The notes under the pieces were generated by a model. It ran no database searches, had not been told where the DNA came from, and saw only the letters and a program-made list of their open reading frames with translations. Below, piece after piece: positions 1 through 7,625 of a stretch of DNA of 64,000 nt (the stretch's first letter is position 1; every line of letters begins with the position of its first letter). The position numbers and the translations under genes are program-made. The stretch comes from Muribaculaceae bacterium (lineage in GTDB: Bacteria > Bacteroidota > Bacteroidia > Bacteroidales > Muribaculaceae), in the NCBI GenBank assembly GCA_022510385.1, contig JAFLTQ010000011.1, positions 1 through 64,000 on the forward strand, in the 5' to 3' direction.

Positions 1-368
1 AATTGGCATTACTTGAAGATACGGCTCAAGTTATGATTGGATACCCTTCAGTTCCTTGTACTACTTGCGAATATTGTATGCCATGTCCTTATGGTATTAA
101 CATACCGGGAATTTTCGCGCATTACAACAAATGCATCAATGAAGGGAAGGTGACTTCATCAAATAAGGATCCAAATTATGCCCAAGCAAGGAAGGCTTTT
201 CTTGTAGGGTATGACAGATCAGTTCCGAAATTGCGTCAGGCAAGTCATTGCATTGCTTGTGACCAATGCAAGCCTCATTGTCCACAATCCATAGATATCC
301 CGAGTCAATTACATAGGATTGACCGTTATGTAGAATCTTTAAAACAAAATAAAGAAATAACAGCCTGA
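1..368 (+). CDS. 4Fe-4S aldo/keto reductase, C-terminal part (partial at left edge)
   Basis: Only the last ~121 residues are in the window and no start codon can be assigned. Visible are two ferredoxin-like cysteine clusters, CxxCxxCxxxCP (C19, C22, C25, C28 of the visible part) and a second CxxCxxCxxxCP (C83, C86, C89, C93), typical of the 4Fe-4S domain that follows the TIM barrel in iron-sulfur aldo/keto reductases of Bacteroidota. The barrel with its catalytic Tyr/Lys lies outside, so the substrate cannot be judged. The stop is 3 nt before the cupin gene and an SDR gene follows, so the three are probably one operon for redox conversion of a sugar-derived metabolite. Family call fairly sure; role inferred. 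Confidence 0.8.
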   Translation, partial: LALLEDTAQVMIGYPSVPCTTCEYCMPCPYGINIPGIFAHYNKCINEGKVTSSNKDPNYAQARKAFLVGYDRSVPKLRQASHCIACDQCKPHCPQSIDIPSQLHRIDRYVESLKQNKEITA

Positions 369-371
369 ATT

Positions 372-857
372 ATGATCAAGAAGAGTTTATTCCTTATAAT
401 AGCATTATTTTCCTTTAATTTAAATATTATGGCACAACAGACTAAAGAAGAATATCAGAAAGAAATATTCTTTCCAATCGGAGAACCTAATACCGGTTTT
501 GCCAAATATTTTATTGGTCAAAGCTATCTGGCACCAATAAGCACATCTCAGATACCATTCATGAATGTAACCTTTGAACCGGCTTGTAGGAACAACTGGC
601 ATATTCATCATGCCACTGAAGGTGGAGGTCAGATGTTGGTCGGAGTCGGTGGTAGAGGATGGTATCAGGAGGAAGGTAAAGAACCTGTTGAAATCCTTCC
701 CGGTACAGTAATTAATATCCCTGCGAATGTAAAACATTGGCATGGGGCTGCGAAAGACAGTTGGTTTTCTCATTTAGCTTTTTCTGTTCCCGGTGAAAAC
801 GAATCAACTGAATGGCTTGAACCGGTTGATGATGAAAATTACTACAACATTCAGTAA
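372..857 (+). CDS. Secreted cupin-fold protein
   Basis: 161 residues. The N-terminus is a typical Sec signal peptide (KK, hydrophobic run, cleavage likely after the Ala of IMA-QQ near residue 21), so the protein should be periplasmic. The core is one cupin barrel: H77, H79, H80 with E83 in the first motif and H122/H124 in the second (PANVKHWHG) are the likely metal ligands. Similar small cupins occur beside carboxymuconolactone-decarboxylase or quercetin-dioxygenase-like proteins, but the reaction is unknown. It starts 3 nt after the aldo/keto reductase stop and ends 20 nt before the SDR gene, hence the same transcript. No Shine-Dalgarno site is visible, which is normal for this phylum. Confidence 0.75.
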   Translation: MIKKSLFLIIALFSFNLNIMAQQTKEEYQKEIFFPIGEPNTGFAKYFIGQSYLAPISTSQIPFMNVTFEPACRNNWHIHHATEGGGQMLVGVGGRGWYQEEGKEPVEILPGTVINIPANVKHWHGAAKDSWFSHLAFSVPGENESTEWLEPVDDENYYNIQ

Positions 858-877
858 TTATCAAAAATATAGTGTAT

Positions 878-1639
878 ATGTTTAGTCTTAAAGGAAGAGT
901 TGCTGTTGTTTCCGGTGCCAGTAGTGGTCTGGGAGCTCAAATGGCAAAAGGATTTGCAGAACAAGGTGCTGATGTAGTAATAACAGCAAGAAGAATAGAA
1001 AAACTTCAAGCTTTGGCTGAGGAAATCAGTCTCAAATATGGTGTAAAATGTTTCCCGGTGAAATGCGATGTTACCAATACAGAATCTGTGAATGGAGCCG
1101 CTGCCATTGTTGAGGAAGAATTCGGCAAAGTGGATATTCTTGTAAACTGTGCAGGAGCCAACAAAGGTACAGGAGTTCTTGATACAACAGATGAAGAATG
1201 GGACTTTACAGTTGATACAGATTTTACAAGTGTCTTTAAAGTTTCAAGAGCTTTTGGCAATATAATGAAGAAGTATAATTATGGAAGAATTATCAACATT
1301 GCTTCCATGTATGGTTTAGTTGGCAATACAGCTATGGATGTAGTGGCTTACCATGCTACAAAAGGAGGAGTGGTGAACATGACTCGTGCTATGGCTGCAG
1401 AACTGGCTAAATATAACATTACATGCAATGCCATTTGTCCCGGATATTTTGCTACGGAACTGACAGTGGATACACTCGAAACAGAATTTTTCCAGGAATA
1501 TATGAAAAGAACCGTTCCATTAGGTCGTTATGGACGAGAAGGAGAATTAAATGCAGCCGCAATCTTTTTAGCAAGTGATGAAGCCTCATACGTTACCGGA
1601 ACAATAATCCCGGTTGATGGAGGTTACACTGCTGTTTAA
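878..1639 (+). CDS. SDR-family oxidoreductase (gluconate 5-dehydrogenase/KduD-like)
   Basis: 253 residues from ATG 878; an in-frame GTG at 872 is a less likely start because family proteins begin close to the sequence FSLKGRVAVVSG. The NAD(P)-binding motif GASSGLG is at residues 13-19, an NCAG motif near 90, the catalytic Ser near 143, and Tyr158/Lys162 in YHATKGG. The C-terminal VTGTIIPVDGGYT is the classical SDR ending. These features fit a cytoplasmic dehydrogenase of the gluconate-5/2-deoxygluconate type acting on sugar acids. As last gene of the AKR-cupin-SDR set it may process a sugar acid. The exact substrate is not readable; the family call is secure. Confidence 0.85.
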   Translation: MFSLKGRVAVVSGASSGLGAQMAKGFAEQGADVVITARRIEKLQALAEEISLKYGVKCFPVKCDVTNTESVNGAAAIVEEEFGKVDILVNCAGANKGTGVLDTTDEEWDFTVDTDFTSVFKVSRAFGNIMKKYNYGRIINIASMYGLVGNTAMDVVAYHATKGGVVNMTRAMAAELAKYNITCNAICPGYFATELTVDTLETEFFQEYMKRTVPLGRYGREGELNAAAIFLASDEASYVTGTIIPVDGGYTAV

Positions 1640-1748
1640 GGAACTTTGTACAATGCATTGCACTAAAGAGACTGCCTAAAACTTATTAGACAACCTCATT
1701 TACAATTTACATAGATATTGAGAGGTATATAGCCAAATTCCGGGATTT

Positions 1749-1955
1749 TTACATCACAAGATGAATGATTCCTCCTTCCCAAACAAAAGTCTGCCGGTTG
1801 CGAAAATAACATGCCCAGACCTGTTCTTCCGAAACCGGTAGTTTGTCTTTTCTGATGTGTAGCCGCTCTCGGTTAATGATATAAGCAATCTGTGGCACTG
1901 TCAAGCCCCGTGCCTCAGTCACCAAAACATAGACCATCGCCTCCTGCAGAGTCAT
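1749..1955 (-). CDS. Small winged-helix (HARE-HTH-like) protein
   Basis: 68 residues, one domain. The pattern 'LQEAMVYVL...RGLTVPQIAYIINRERL..RKDKLPVSEEQVWA' followed by a C-terminal wing (FVWEGGIIHL) matches the small HB1/ASXL/HARE-type helix-turn-helix domains common in Bacteroidales. Recognition is by pattern only. The gene stands alone between the SDR gene and rhaD. Its start is 15 nt from a perfect 16-bp inverted repeat that overlaps a promoter-like sequence, suggesting autoregulation. A DNA-binding or accessory role is inferred; no catalytic residues are visible. Confidence 0.6.
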   Translation of the reverse strand: MTLQEAMVYVLVTEARGLTVPQIAYIINRERLHIRKDKLPVSEEQVWACYFRNRQTFVWEGGIIHLVM

Positions 1956-1970
1956 ATCAGGGATAGGTTT

Positions 1971-2015
1971 AGTTCGTATGTTTATAACTAAAAAAAGTCT
2001 ATAAACATACGAACT
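1971..2015 (-). promoter_or_regulatory. 16-bp perfect inverted repeat, probable operator
   Basis: Arms 1971-1986 and 2000-2015 are exact reverse complements, with a 13-nt spacer holding an A-run. No T-tract follows on either strand, so a simple terminator is unlikely. It lies just upstream of the small HTH gene and overlaps its putative -7 box. Confidence 0.55.
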
Positions 2016-2024
2016 GTTATCAAA
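1994..2024 (-). promoter_or_regulatory. Putative Bacteroidota promoter of the small HTH gene
   Basis: On the minus strand TTTG (2024-2021), 19 nt, then TAGACTTT (2001-1994), one base off TAnnTTTG. The -7 box is inside the dyad at 1971-2015. Confidence 0.4.
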
Positions 2025-2077
2025 TTGTGAATGTTTAAGAGAATCCGTCTAAATTTGTCCGGATTGAAACTCTAAGT

Positions 2078-2890
2078 TTACTTAGGAAGATTGAAGGTTA
2101 CAGACAATTCTTTCATCTGTTCTTCTGACATCCCATCAGGTATGAATCCCATATTTCTGGCACACATATAAATTATTGCACTTTTATTAAGGACATCCAC
2201 CTGGTCAAAGGCTGCCATTATATCGGTTTCGACGGCAAAGACACCATGCTTTTCCCACATCACAACATCATAATCTTCATTGATGATTCTGATGGTTTCA
2301 TCTGCCAATTCCTTGGAAGATGGCATCATATAAGGCACTATCCCGAGGCCTTTTGGTGCAAATGCTTTTGTTTCGGGTATCATCGACCATAAAATCTTAG
2401 TGAGCACATCCTTCTTCAGATATTCGGGATTATGACTCATTGCTACCAATTCAATGGGATGGGTATGCAAGGAGGCCTTAAAATTGGAACCCTTAGCGAT
2501 CAAATCGTTGTGCACAGCCAAATGTGAGGGCAATTCTGAAGTGGGAGCCACCGGATGATCGGCCACAATCTCATAATGGGCACAGTCATCCAGAATCCGG
2601 ATTATACTGCCATTTTCCATAGGCCTACGTGCCAGGTCCCTCATTCGTTTCTGAGTGCCCTTACAATAAAAATAGCAACCCTTCAGATTAGGCAATGTGT
2701 CACCTATGGGAATTTTATTGCTTATAGCCTTTTTATTGCGTATTTCATCAGTGACATGTTCTGTGATATTTACGGTTATATTTCCGCCGTTACGCTCAGC
2801 CCATCCTTTTGTCCAAAGATAACCGGCTGCTTCAGCTATTTTATCTATTTCCTGCTTTAATTCAGGAGCGTTATCCAGTACTGAATTCAT
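2078..2890 (-). CDS. rhaD: Rhamnulose-1-phosphate aldolase
   Basis: 270 residues, the usual length. A class II aldolase that cleaves L-rhamnulose 1-phosphate into dihydroxyacetone phosphate and L-lactaldehyde in the cytoplasm. Visible hallmarks are WAERNGGNITVN near residues 31-42, the zinc-binding HTHP motif in SLHTHPIELVAM, and a further conserved histidine in VMWEKHGVFA. It is the last gene of the rhaB-rhaI-rhaT-rhaD operon. The ATG directly abuts the AAC-rich arm of a repeat element (0 nt spacing), so the leader of this gene is the repeat itself, with no ribosome-binding site. Confidence 0.95.
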   Translation of the reverse strand: MNSVLDNAPELKQEIDKIAEAAGYLWTKGWAERNGGNITVNITEHVTDEIRNKKAISNKIPIGDTLPNLKGCYFYCKGTQKRMRDLARRPMENGSIIRILDDCAHYEIVADHPVAPTSELPSHLAVHNDLIAKGSNFKASLHTHPIELVAMSHNPEYLKKDVLTKILWSMIPETKAFAPKGLGIVPYMMPSSKELADETIRIINEDYDVVMWEKHGVFAVETDIMAAFDQVDVLNKSAIIYMCARNMGFIPDGMSEEQMKELSVTFNLPK

Positions 2891-3030
2891 GTTGGAGTTG
2901 TTAGAGTTGTGGAAGTTGTTAGAGTTGTGGAAGTCGTTGAAGTTGTTGGAGTTCCTGTTCTGTAAAAACTATAAAAACTGTAAAAACTACAACAACTAAT
3001 AACTATAACAACTATAAAAACTAAAAACTA
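2891..3030 (-). repeat. Stop-to-start repeat element between rhaT and rhaD
   Basis: 2891-2953 is seven consecutive 9-bp units of type GTTGNNGTT (for example GTTGGAGTT, GTTAGAGTT, GTGGAAGTT). A 9-nt loop (2954-2962) follows, then about 68 nt of TAAAAACTA/TAACAACTA units. In mRNA sense the order is GUU arm, loop CAGAACAGG, AAC arm, AUG of rhaD. The arms are imperfectly complementary and can fold into a long hairpin. The element starts about 12 nt after the rhaT stop and fills the whole junction. Confidence 0.8.
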
Positions 3031-3041
3031 TCAAATCAAAA

Positions 3042-4067
3042 TCATATAATTTGCGGGAGGAATGTTGAGACCACAAGAATCGCAAGTCCAATTAATAAAA
3101 CCACTATAGTCTTATTTGAGCATCCTTTCCATTCCTTCAAAATTATACCCCATACGTTTGAGAAAACTACATTGAGAGCCATCAGGATACACCATGCGAA
3201 AGTAAGCAATACGGGAGAGTCAACAAGGAATCCTTTTGCAAGGGCGAGTCCGAAGAACTGACTATACCACAAAGCGCCGGCAATCAAACAAAAAAGAAGA
3301 TTATTGCCCCAGACAGCTCCCATCCCATAATCACTCCACGTTTTGTTTCTTGCATTTTGGGCAAAACAGTAAGCCATATTTGTGCAAAAACCACCACAAG
3401 TGACAAGGAAAGTAGCCGGCAATGTTTCATACATTGGGTCAACGCCTTCAAAATGAAGCTCGCCTCCTACAGCAAGTCCCACATTAAAGCATGCGCTCAT
3501 AAGCCCGCAAAGTAATGCCACTACAATTCCCTTAGGGAAATTGAACTCTTTTACGGCAGCTTTCTTTTCTTCTTCACTCAAAGAATTAGCTTTCATAGAA
3601 CCTGCGATGCCAATGACGGCGATGCCGACAAGAGTTACGATCACTCCTATGATAACCGACCAAGTGAGTTGTTGGAGGAAGCCCATCCCCGGATAAAGCC
3701 AGTTGAGTACTATAGGGCCTAAAATAGTACCAAGGCCCGCACATGTGCCTAAGGCAATCGACTGTCCTAAAGCGACTCCAAGATATCTCATTGAAAGGCC
3801 GAAAGTCAATCCTCCCACACCCCACAACATTCCGAAAAACACTGTGAGCCATGAGGCCTCCGGATTCCCGGCAAAAAGTTCTCCGAGCGAATGGCCTTGC
3901 GGCACAGCTAAGAAAGCTCCGAGCAACGGAAGTATAATCCATGCAAAGAGTCCCTGCACAATCCAATAGCTTTCCCAGCTCCATTGCTTAATTTTATTGA
4001 TGGGGACATAACAACTGGATTGGCAGAAGGCTCCCGCCGCTATAATTAGTAATCCTAAGACTATCAT
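3042..4067 (-). CDS. rhaT: L-rhamnose:H+ symporter
   Basis: 341 residues, matching the RhaT family length, with about ten hydrophobic segments across the protein and a short hydrophilic loop near residues 160-172 (SMKANSLSEEEKKA). Family landmarks include SSCYVPINKIKQWSWESYWI near residues 17-36 and the glycine-rich GMLWGVGGLTFGLSMRYLGVALG block. It imports L-rhamnose across the inner membrane. In the operon it lies between rhaI and rhaD, with repeat elements on both sides. The start ATG follows an AAC-rich arm. Confident assignment. Confidence 0.93.
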   Translation of the reverse strand: MIVLGLLIIAAGAFCQSSCYVPINKIKQWSWESYWIVQGLFAWIILPLLGAFLAVPQGHSLGELFAGNPEASWLTVFFGMLWGVGGLTFGLSMRYLGVALGQSIALGTCAGLGTILGPIVLNWLYPGMGFLQQLTWSVIIGVIVTLVGIAVIGIAGSMKANSLSEEEKKAAVKEFNFPKGIVVALLCGLMSACFNVGLAVGGELHFEGVDPMYETLPATFLVTCGGFCTNMAYCFAQNARNKTWSDYGMGAVWGNNLLFCLIAGALWYSQFFGLALAKGFLVDSPVLLTFAWCILMALNVVFSNVWGIILKEWKGCSNKTIVVLLIGLAILVVSTFLPQII

Positions 4068-4069
4068 AT

Positions 4070-4150
4070 TGAAAGTTGTGAGTTGTAAGCTTTAAGTTGT
4101 AAGTTGACAATTTTGAGTACCCATCCTCTCAACTCAAAACTTACAACTAC
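4070..4150 (-). repeat. Stop-to-start hairpin element between rhaI and rhaT
   Basis: Same architecture as the other junction elements but diverged sequence. In mRNA sense a GUUGUAAGUUUUGAGUU-type arm follows the rhaI stop, then a loop, then an arm of AACTTACAAC-type repeats up to the rhaT ATG. Exact pairing stretches are 4096-4105 with 4138-4147 (10 bp) and 4111-4118 with 4132-4139 (8 bp), giving a stable hairpin with a 13-nt loop. No T-tract, so not a standard terminator. Confidence 0.7.
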
Positions 4151-4155
4151 AAAGA

Positions 4156-5409
4156 TTATCGTTTTGAAGTAACGTCTTTTTCGTAGTTTTCAACCTCTTT
4201 CAAGTAGGCTTCACCCACCGGGACATTGTTCTTGAGGCAGAACATGTCATAAACGGCATTCCATGGCAAGTTTTTCGCTTCCTCAAGAAGTGCAAGGCGC
4301 TGGAATTTCTTGTCCATATTTTCATAGTCGCGCAGAGTATTAATAGGCTCAAGGAGAGCACGGCACATACATTTTTGAGCTGCACGGCTGCCGATTACAT
4401 AAGCACCTATACGGTTCATTGTTCCATCGAAATAGTCAAGTCCATAATGAACACGGTTGAGCGCGCCTGCTCTTACTATCTCGCTGAACAGATCCATCGT
4501 GGGATCATCCATGATCGTCACATGGTCAGAATCCCAACGGATCGGACGGCTTACATGAAGCATAAGTTCCGGCACAAACAATAGCATTGATGAAACCTTG
4601 TCGGCAACACTCTCAGTGGGATGGAAGTGACCTGTGTCAAGTGTAATCATCATATTTTTCTGTGCAGCATATGCCGTATAGAAGTCATTGCTACCCACAG
4701 TATAGCTTTCAAGACCGATGCCAAATACTTTTGACTCGACAGTGTCTTTCATCCAATCATATTTATGCTCAAAAATTTGGTCGAGCGAATCCTTTAGAAG
4801 CTCACGATAATAAAGACGGTTTACTGTGATATCCTTGCTTCCGTCATGCACCCATGTATTCATAATACATGGATCTTGCTGTGCCTCTCCCATAGCTTGG
4901 GAAATCTCACGACAACGTTTTGTATGTTCGATCCAGAAATCACGGATTCCCTTGTCGGGATTAGAGAGACTCAGGTCTCCGCTCTTTGCGTGTGAGAAAG
5001 ATGTGGAGTTAAAGTCAAGTTTAATGTCGTTAGCCTTTCCCCAGTCAATCCAGCTCTGGAAATGCTCCACGCTGCATTCATCACGGTCAATAAACTTGCC
5101 GCCGAAATCACCATATATTTCGTGAAGATTGAGGCGATGTTTGCCCGGGATAAGGCTCATTGCATAAAGGATATCTTTACGCACCTCATCTATATTGCGT
5201 GCTTTGCCCGGGTAGTTGCCGTTTACCTGGATTCCACCTGTGAGACCTCCCTCACGTTCTTCAAATCCTTCCACATCATCTGCCTGCCAGCAATGAATGC
5301 TGAGGTGAAAATCCTGCATCTGCTGCAATACTTTGTCAGTGTCTACTCCGAGTGAGGCATAGCGTTCTTTCGCTATTTCATACGCCTTTTGAATATTTTC
5401 TTTGTTCAT
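4156..5409 (-). CDS. rhaI: L-rhamnose isomerase
   Basis: 417 residues from ATG 5409 (MNKENIQKAYEIAKERY). The frame stays open upstream to 5517, but that extension only translates the 9-bp repeat as Asn/Asn/Tyr units and is not family-like, so I reject it. Metal-site landmarks are seen in NLHEIYGDFGG, KLDFNSTSFSHAKSG, TWVHDGSKD, ALDTGHFHPTE-like 'TLDTGHFHPTES' and 'RPIRWDSDHV'. The enzyme converts L-rhamnose to L-rhamnulose in the cytoplasm. Also called rhaA in enterobacteria. It is the second gene of the operon after rhaB, and the junctions on both sides hold repeat elements. Confidence 0.95.
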   Translation of the reverse strand: MNKENIQKAYEIAKERYASLGVDTDKVLQQMQDFHLSIHCWQADDVEGFEEREGGLTGGIQVNGNYPGKARNIDEVRKDILYAMSLIPGKHRLNLHEIYGDFGGKFIDRDECSVEHFQSWIDWGKANDIKLDFNSTSFSHAKSGDLSLSNPDKGIRDFWIEHTKRCREISQAMGEAQQDPCIMNTWVHDGSKDITVNRLYYRELLKDSLDQIFEHKYDWMKDTVESKVFGIGLESYTVGSNDFYTAYAAQKNMMITLDTGHFHPTESVADKVSSMLLFVPELMLHVSRPIRWDSDHVTIMDDPTMDLFSEIVRAGALNRVHYGLDYFDGTMNRIGAYVIGSRAAQKCMCRALLEPINTLRDYENMDKKFQRLALLEEAKNLPWNAVYDMFCLKNNVPVGEAYLKEVENYEKDVTSKR

Positions 5410-5413
5410 GATA

Positions 5414-5525
5414 TTGTAGTTTTTGTAGTTGTTGTAGTTGTTGTAGTTGTTGTAGTTGTTGTAGTTGTTGTAGTTGTTGGAGTTGTTGTTGTCTGTAACA
5501 ACTATAAAAACTAACAACTAACAAC
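5414..5525 (-). repeat. Stop-to-start repeat element between rhaB and rhaI
   Basis: 5414-5485 is eight 9-bp units; units two to seven (5423-5476) are identical TTGTAGTTG. A short loop region (about 5486-5495) follows, then about 30 nt of AAC-type repeat (5496-5525) that enters the rhaB coding region. In mRNA sense: GUU arm, loop with ACAGAC, AAC arm, AUG of rhaI. The last four codons and stop of rhaB (V-V-S-C-stop) are encoded by the GUU arm. Confidence 0.85.
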
Positions 5526-6956
5526 TTTCTTCGGATTATAGGTTTTTGTGGTTGTAGATGCTATAGCGACATTTCTCATTTCCTGAAGGTTTTTCACCTT
5601 CCCGCCGGCTTGAAGCTGAACTAAAATATTGCCCAATGCAGTTGATTCGGTGGGACCTGCCACTACGGGGATGCCCAACTCATCCGCAGCATATTGCATA
5701 AGATAGGGATTTAGGGAGCCCCCTCCTATGACATGAAGCCGCTTTACCTCAACCGGGCTACATTCTTTAAGCCAATCGAGCACCTCCTTATATCGTTTTG
5801 CAAGACTGCGATAAATTACACGGATAAAATCTGCCGGAGTTTTAGGAACTTCCTGACCCGTGTCTTCACAATAAACTTCTATGGCCTTTATCATGCTTGC
5901 CGGATGTGCAAACATTGAATGGTCCGGGTTAATTACACTTTCACATTTCGATTGCTCGCATAAAGCTGAAAGCTCCGATATATTTTCCGGCACTTCTCCC
6001 CATTTCTTATCTTTGAATTCTTCACGACACCTTTCAAAAATCCATAAACCACATATATTTTTCAGGAATCTTGTGGTGCCGTCTATACCTCCTTCATTAG
6101 TGAAATTATATTCACGGCTCTTGGGAGTGATGATGGCCTCCGGGGATTCTATGCCAAGAAGTGACCATGTGCCGCAACTTAGATAGGCATAGTTTTCATC
6201 GGGAGTTGGGACCGCTATGACAGCTGAGGCGGTGTCATGACCGGCCACAGCTACAACAGGCACTCCACCCAATCCTGTATAATCTTGTATTTGTTGTGTC
6301 AATAAGCCTATTATTTCTCCCGGCTTAACCATTGCTCCGAATTTTTCTCTATGTATGCCTAACGCACGCAGGATATCCTCATCGAGTTCACCGGTTTTTG
6401 GGTTGACCATTTGAGATGTCGAAGCAACCGTGTATTCCATTACGGCATGGCCGGTCAGCATATAACTCAATGCATCCGGAATAAACAGAATCCTGTCGGC
6501 AGATTCTATAGTTTCCGGTGAATTCTCCATCACTGTGAAGAGTTGGAAAACAGTATTGAAATCCATAAATTGAATACCTGTTTTCTCATAGAGTTTATCT
6601 TTGCTCATTCTGTAGCTGAACCTTTCTATCGCACCCTCAGTGTGGCTGTCTCTATAACAATAAGGGAGACCGGAGATAGTGCCGTTTTTATAGAAATAGG
6701 CTACATCACAGCCCCACGTATCGATGCCTATAGATGCAAGTTTTTCTTCTCCAAGTCTTTCCCCTGTCTTTTTAAGGGCAGAAATTATTTCCTGAAACAG
6801 GAATGGCAAATCCCAAAATAAATGGCCCGCGATTGGGAGCATCGGATATTTGAAACGAGAAATTTCCTCTGTCTCAACTTTTTTGCCATCGAATGTGGCA
6901 AGTATTGTCCGGCCCGAAGTAGCTCCCAAATCCACCGCCAGATGATAAGTTTTCAT
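5511..6956 (-). CDS. rhaB: Rhamnulokinase
   Basis: 481 residues, FGGY-type carbohydrate kinase. The N-terminal phosphate-binding segment is VDLGATSGRTILATF (residues 8-22); SIGIDTWGCDVAYF and VAGHDTASAVIAVP are conserved substrate/ATP motifs, and 'LHVIGGGSLNPYLMQYAAD' near residue 410 is the adenosine motif. It phosphorylates L-rhamnulose at O1. First gene of the rhaB-rhaI-rhaT-rhaD operon; the promoter lies about 100 nt upstream. Odd feature: the C-terminal VVSC and the TAG stop come from the repeat arm that fills the junction to rhaI, so the natural C-terminus has been replaced or extended by the element. Confidence 0.95.
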   Translation of the reverse strand: MKTYHLAVDLGATSGRTILATFDGKKVETEEISRFKYPMLPIAGHLFWDLPFLFQEIISALKKTGERLGEEKLASIGIDTWGCDVAYFYKNGTISGLPYCYRDSHTEGAIERFSYRMSKDKLYEKTGIQFMDFNTVFQLFTVMENSPETIESADRILFIPDALSYMLTGHAVMEYTVASTSQMVNPKTGELDEDILRALGIHREKFGAMVKPGEIIGLLTQQIQDYTGLGGVPVVAVAGHDTASAVIAVPTPDENYAYLSCGTWSLLGIESPEAIITPKSREYNFTNEGGIDGTTRFLKNICGLWIFERCREEFKDKKWGEVPENISELSALCEQSKCESVINPDHSMFAHPASMIKAIEVYCEDTGQEVPKTPADFIRVIYRSLAKRYKEVLDWLKECSPVEVKRLHVIGGGSLNPYLMQYAADELGIPVVAGPTESTALGNILVQLQAGGKVKNLQEMRNVAIASTTTKTYNPKKVVSC

Positions 6957-7052
6957 AGTCTGATTAGAGCTTTATAAACATGGTATTATATTATAGATTT
7001 AAGGATTGAGGCTTCATGAAAAAATGAATCATATCCTCTTTCTTCCCGTAAA

Positions 7053-7085
7053 CAAAGTTACAATAAAAAAATGAATAACTCTCAA
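7053..7085 (-). promoter_or_regulatory. Promoter of the rha operon
   Basis: Minus strand: TTG (7085-7083), 22 nt, TAACTTTG (7060-7053), a full match to the Bacteroidota -7 consensus TAnnTTTG. The predicted start near 7046 leaves a leader of about 90 nt before rhaB. The rest of 6957-7281 is AT-rich with no gene visible. Confidence 0.65.
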
Positions 7086-7240
7086 TTTTTAAATAATTGG
7101 CTATATAACAGCTTATTATTCAATCTCACAGATTTTTTATTTTTGAAGACACAATTTCCTCCCCTTCATGTTTCGAAGAGGAGTGTGATAATCTATAATC
7201 TTCATATCTTTTCCTGTTTCTCCATTTAAAATCGTGGAGA

Positions 7241-7253
7241 GGGGCAGAGCCCC
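7241..7253. other. GC-rich hairpin downstream of rhaM
   Basis: GGGGC-AGA-GCCCC, a perfect 5-bp stem with a 3-nt loop, 29 nt past the rhaM stop. It could end the esterase-rhaM transcript, but there is no T-tract on either side. Confidence 0.3.
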
Positions 7254-7281
7254 GGAAAATTCTTCACTTTATATTTTTACC

Positions 7282-7599
7282 TTAATCAAGATGGAAAACT
7301 TCCTTTAGAGGAATAGTGACAGGGGAATTGTCCGGATTGACATCCATAATATCAGCCATATAATCCCACCATTTGCGGGTGATTTCATCAGCTGCCTCGG
7401 CATCTTGAGAATTGGAATCTCCTTCCACTTCCTGATAGCCAAAGAGAATATTAGTATCTTTATCCCAAAATATGGAATAATTCTTTACTCCGCTTTCGGA
7501 AATCTGTTTACGAAGTTCAGGCCACAATTCAGCATGTCTCTTTTCATATTCTTTCTCAAACCCCGGTTTGAGATACATCTTGAAAGCAAATCTTTTCAT
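7282..7599 (-). CDS. rhaM: L-rhamnose mutarotase
   Basis: 105 residues, standard for RhaM. Recognised by MKRFAFKMYLKPGFEKEYEKRHAELWPEL, which holds the conserved histidine (H23) used in anomer interconversion, by NYSIFWDKDTNILFGYQE, and by the C-terminal TRKWWDYMADIMDVNPDNSP. It interconverts alpha- and beta-L-rhamnopyranose in the cytoplasm, feeding the isomerase. It starts 26 nt after the secreted esterase gene, so both are probably co-transcribed, separately from rhaB, whose promoter lies in the following gap. Confidence 0.95.
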   Translation of the reverse strand: MKRFAFKMYLKPGFEKEYEKRHAELWPELRKQISESGVKNYSIFWDKDTNILFGYQEVEGDSNSQDAEAADEITRKWWDYMADIMDVNPDNSPVTIPLKEVFHLD

Positions 7600-7625
7600 G
7601 GTAGTGTGTTTTAAATTTATTCTTA

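Noticed and set aside
4070-4150. Rho-independent terminator between rhaI and rhaT
   Set aside because: The stem lacks a T-tract and the same layout recurs at other junctions of an operon that must be read through.
5410-5517. N-terminal extension of RhaI rich in Asn/Tyr
   Set aside because: It only translates the 9-bp repeat array and part of the arm; family proteins start at the methionine of 5409.
2891-5525. CRISPR-like arrays at the GTT/AAC repeats
   Set aside because: Units are 9 bp without spacers, no cas genes nearby, and the arrays are inverted pairs.
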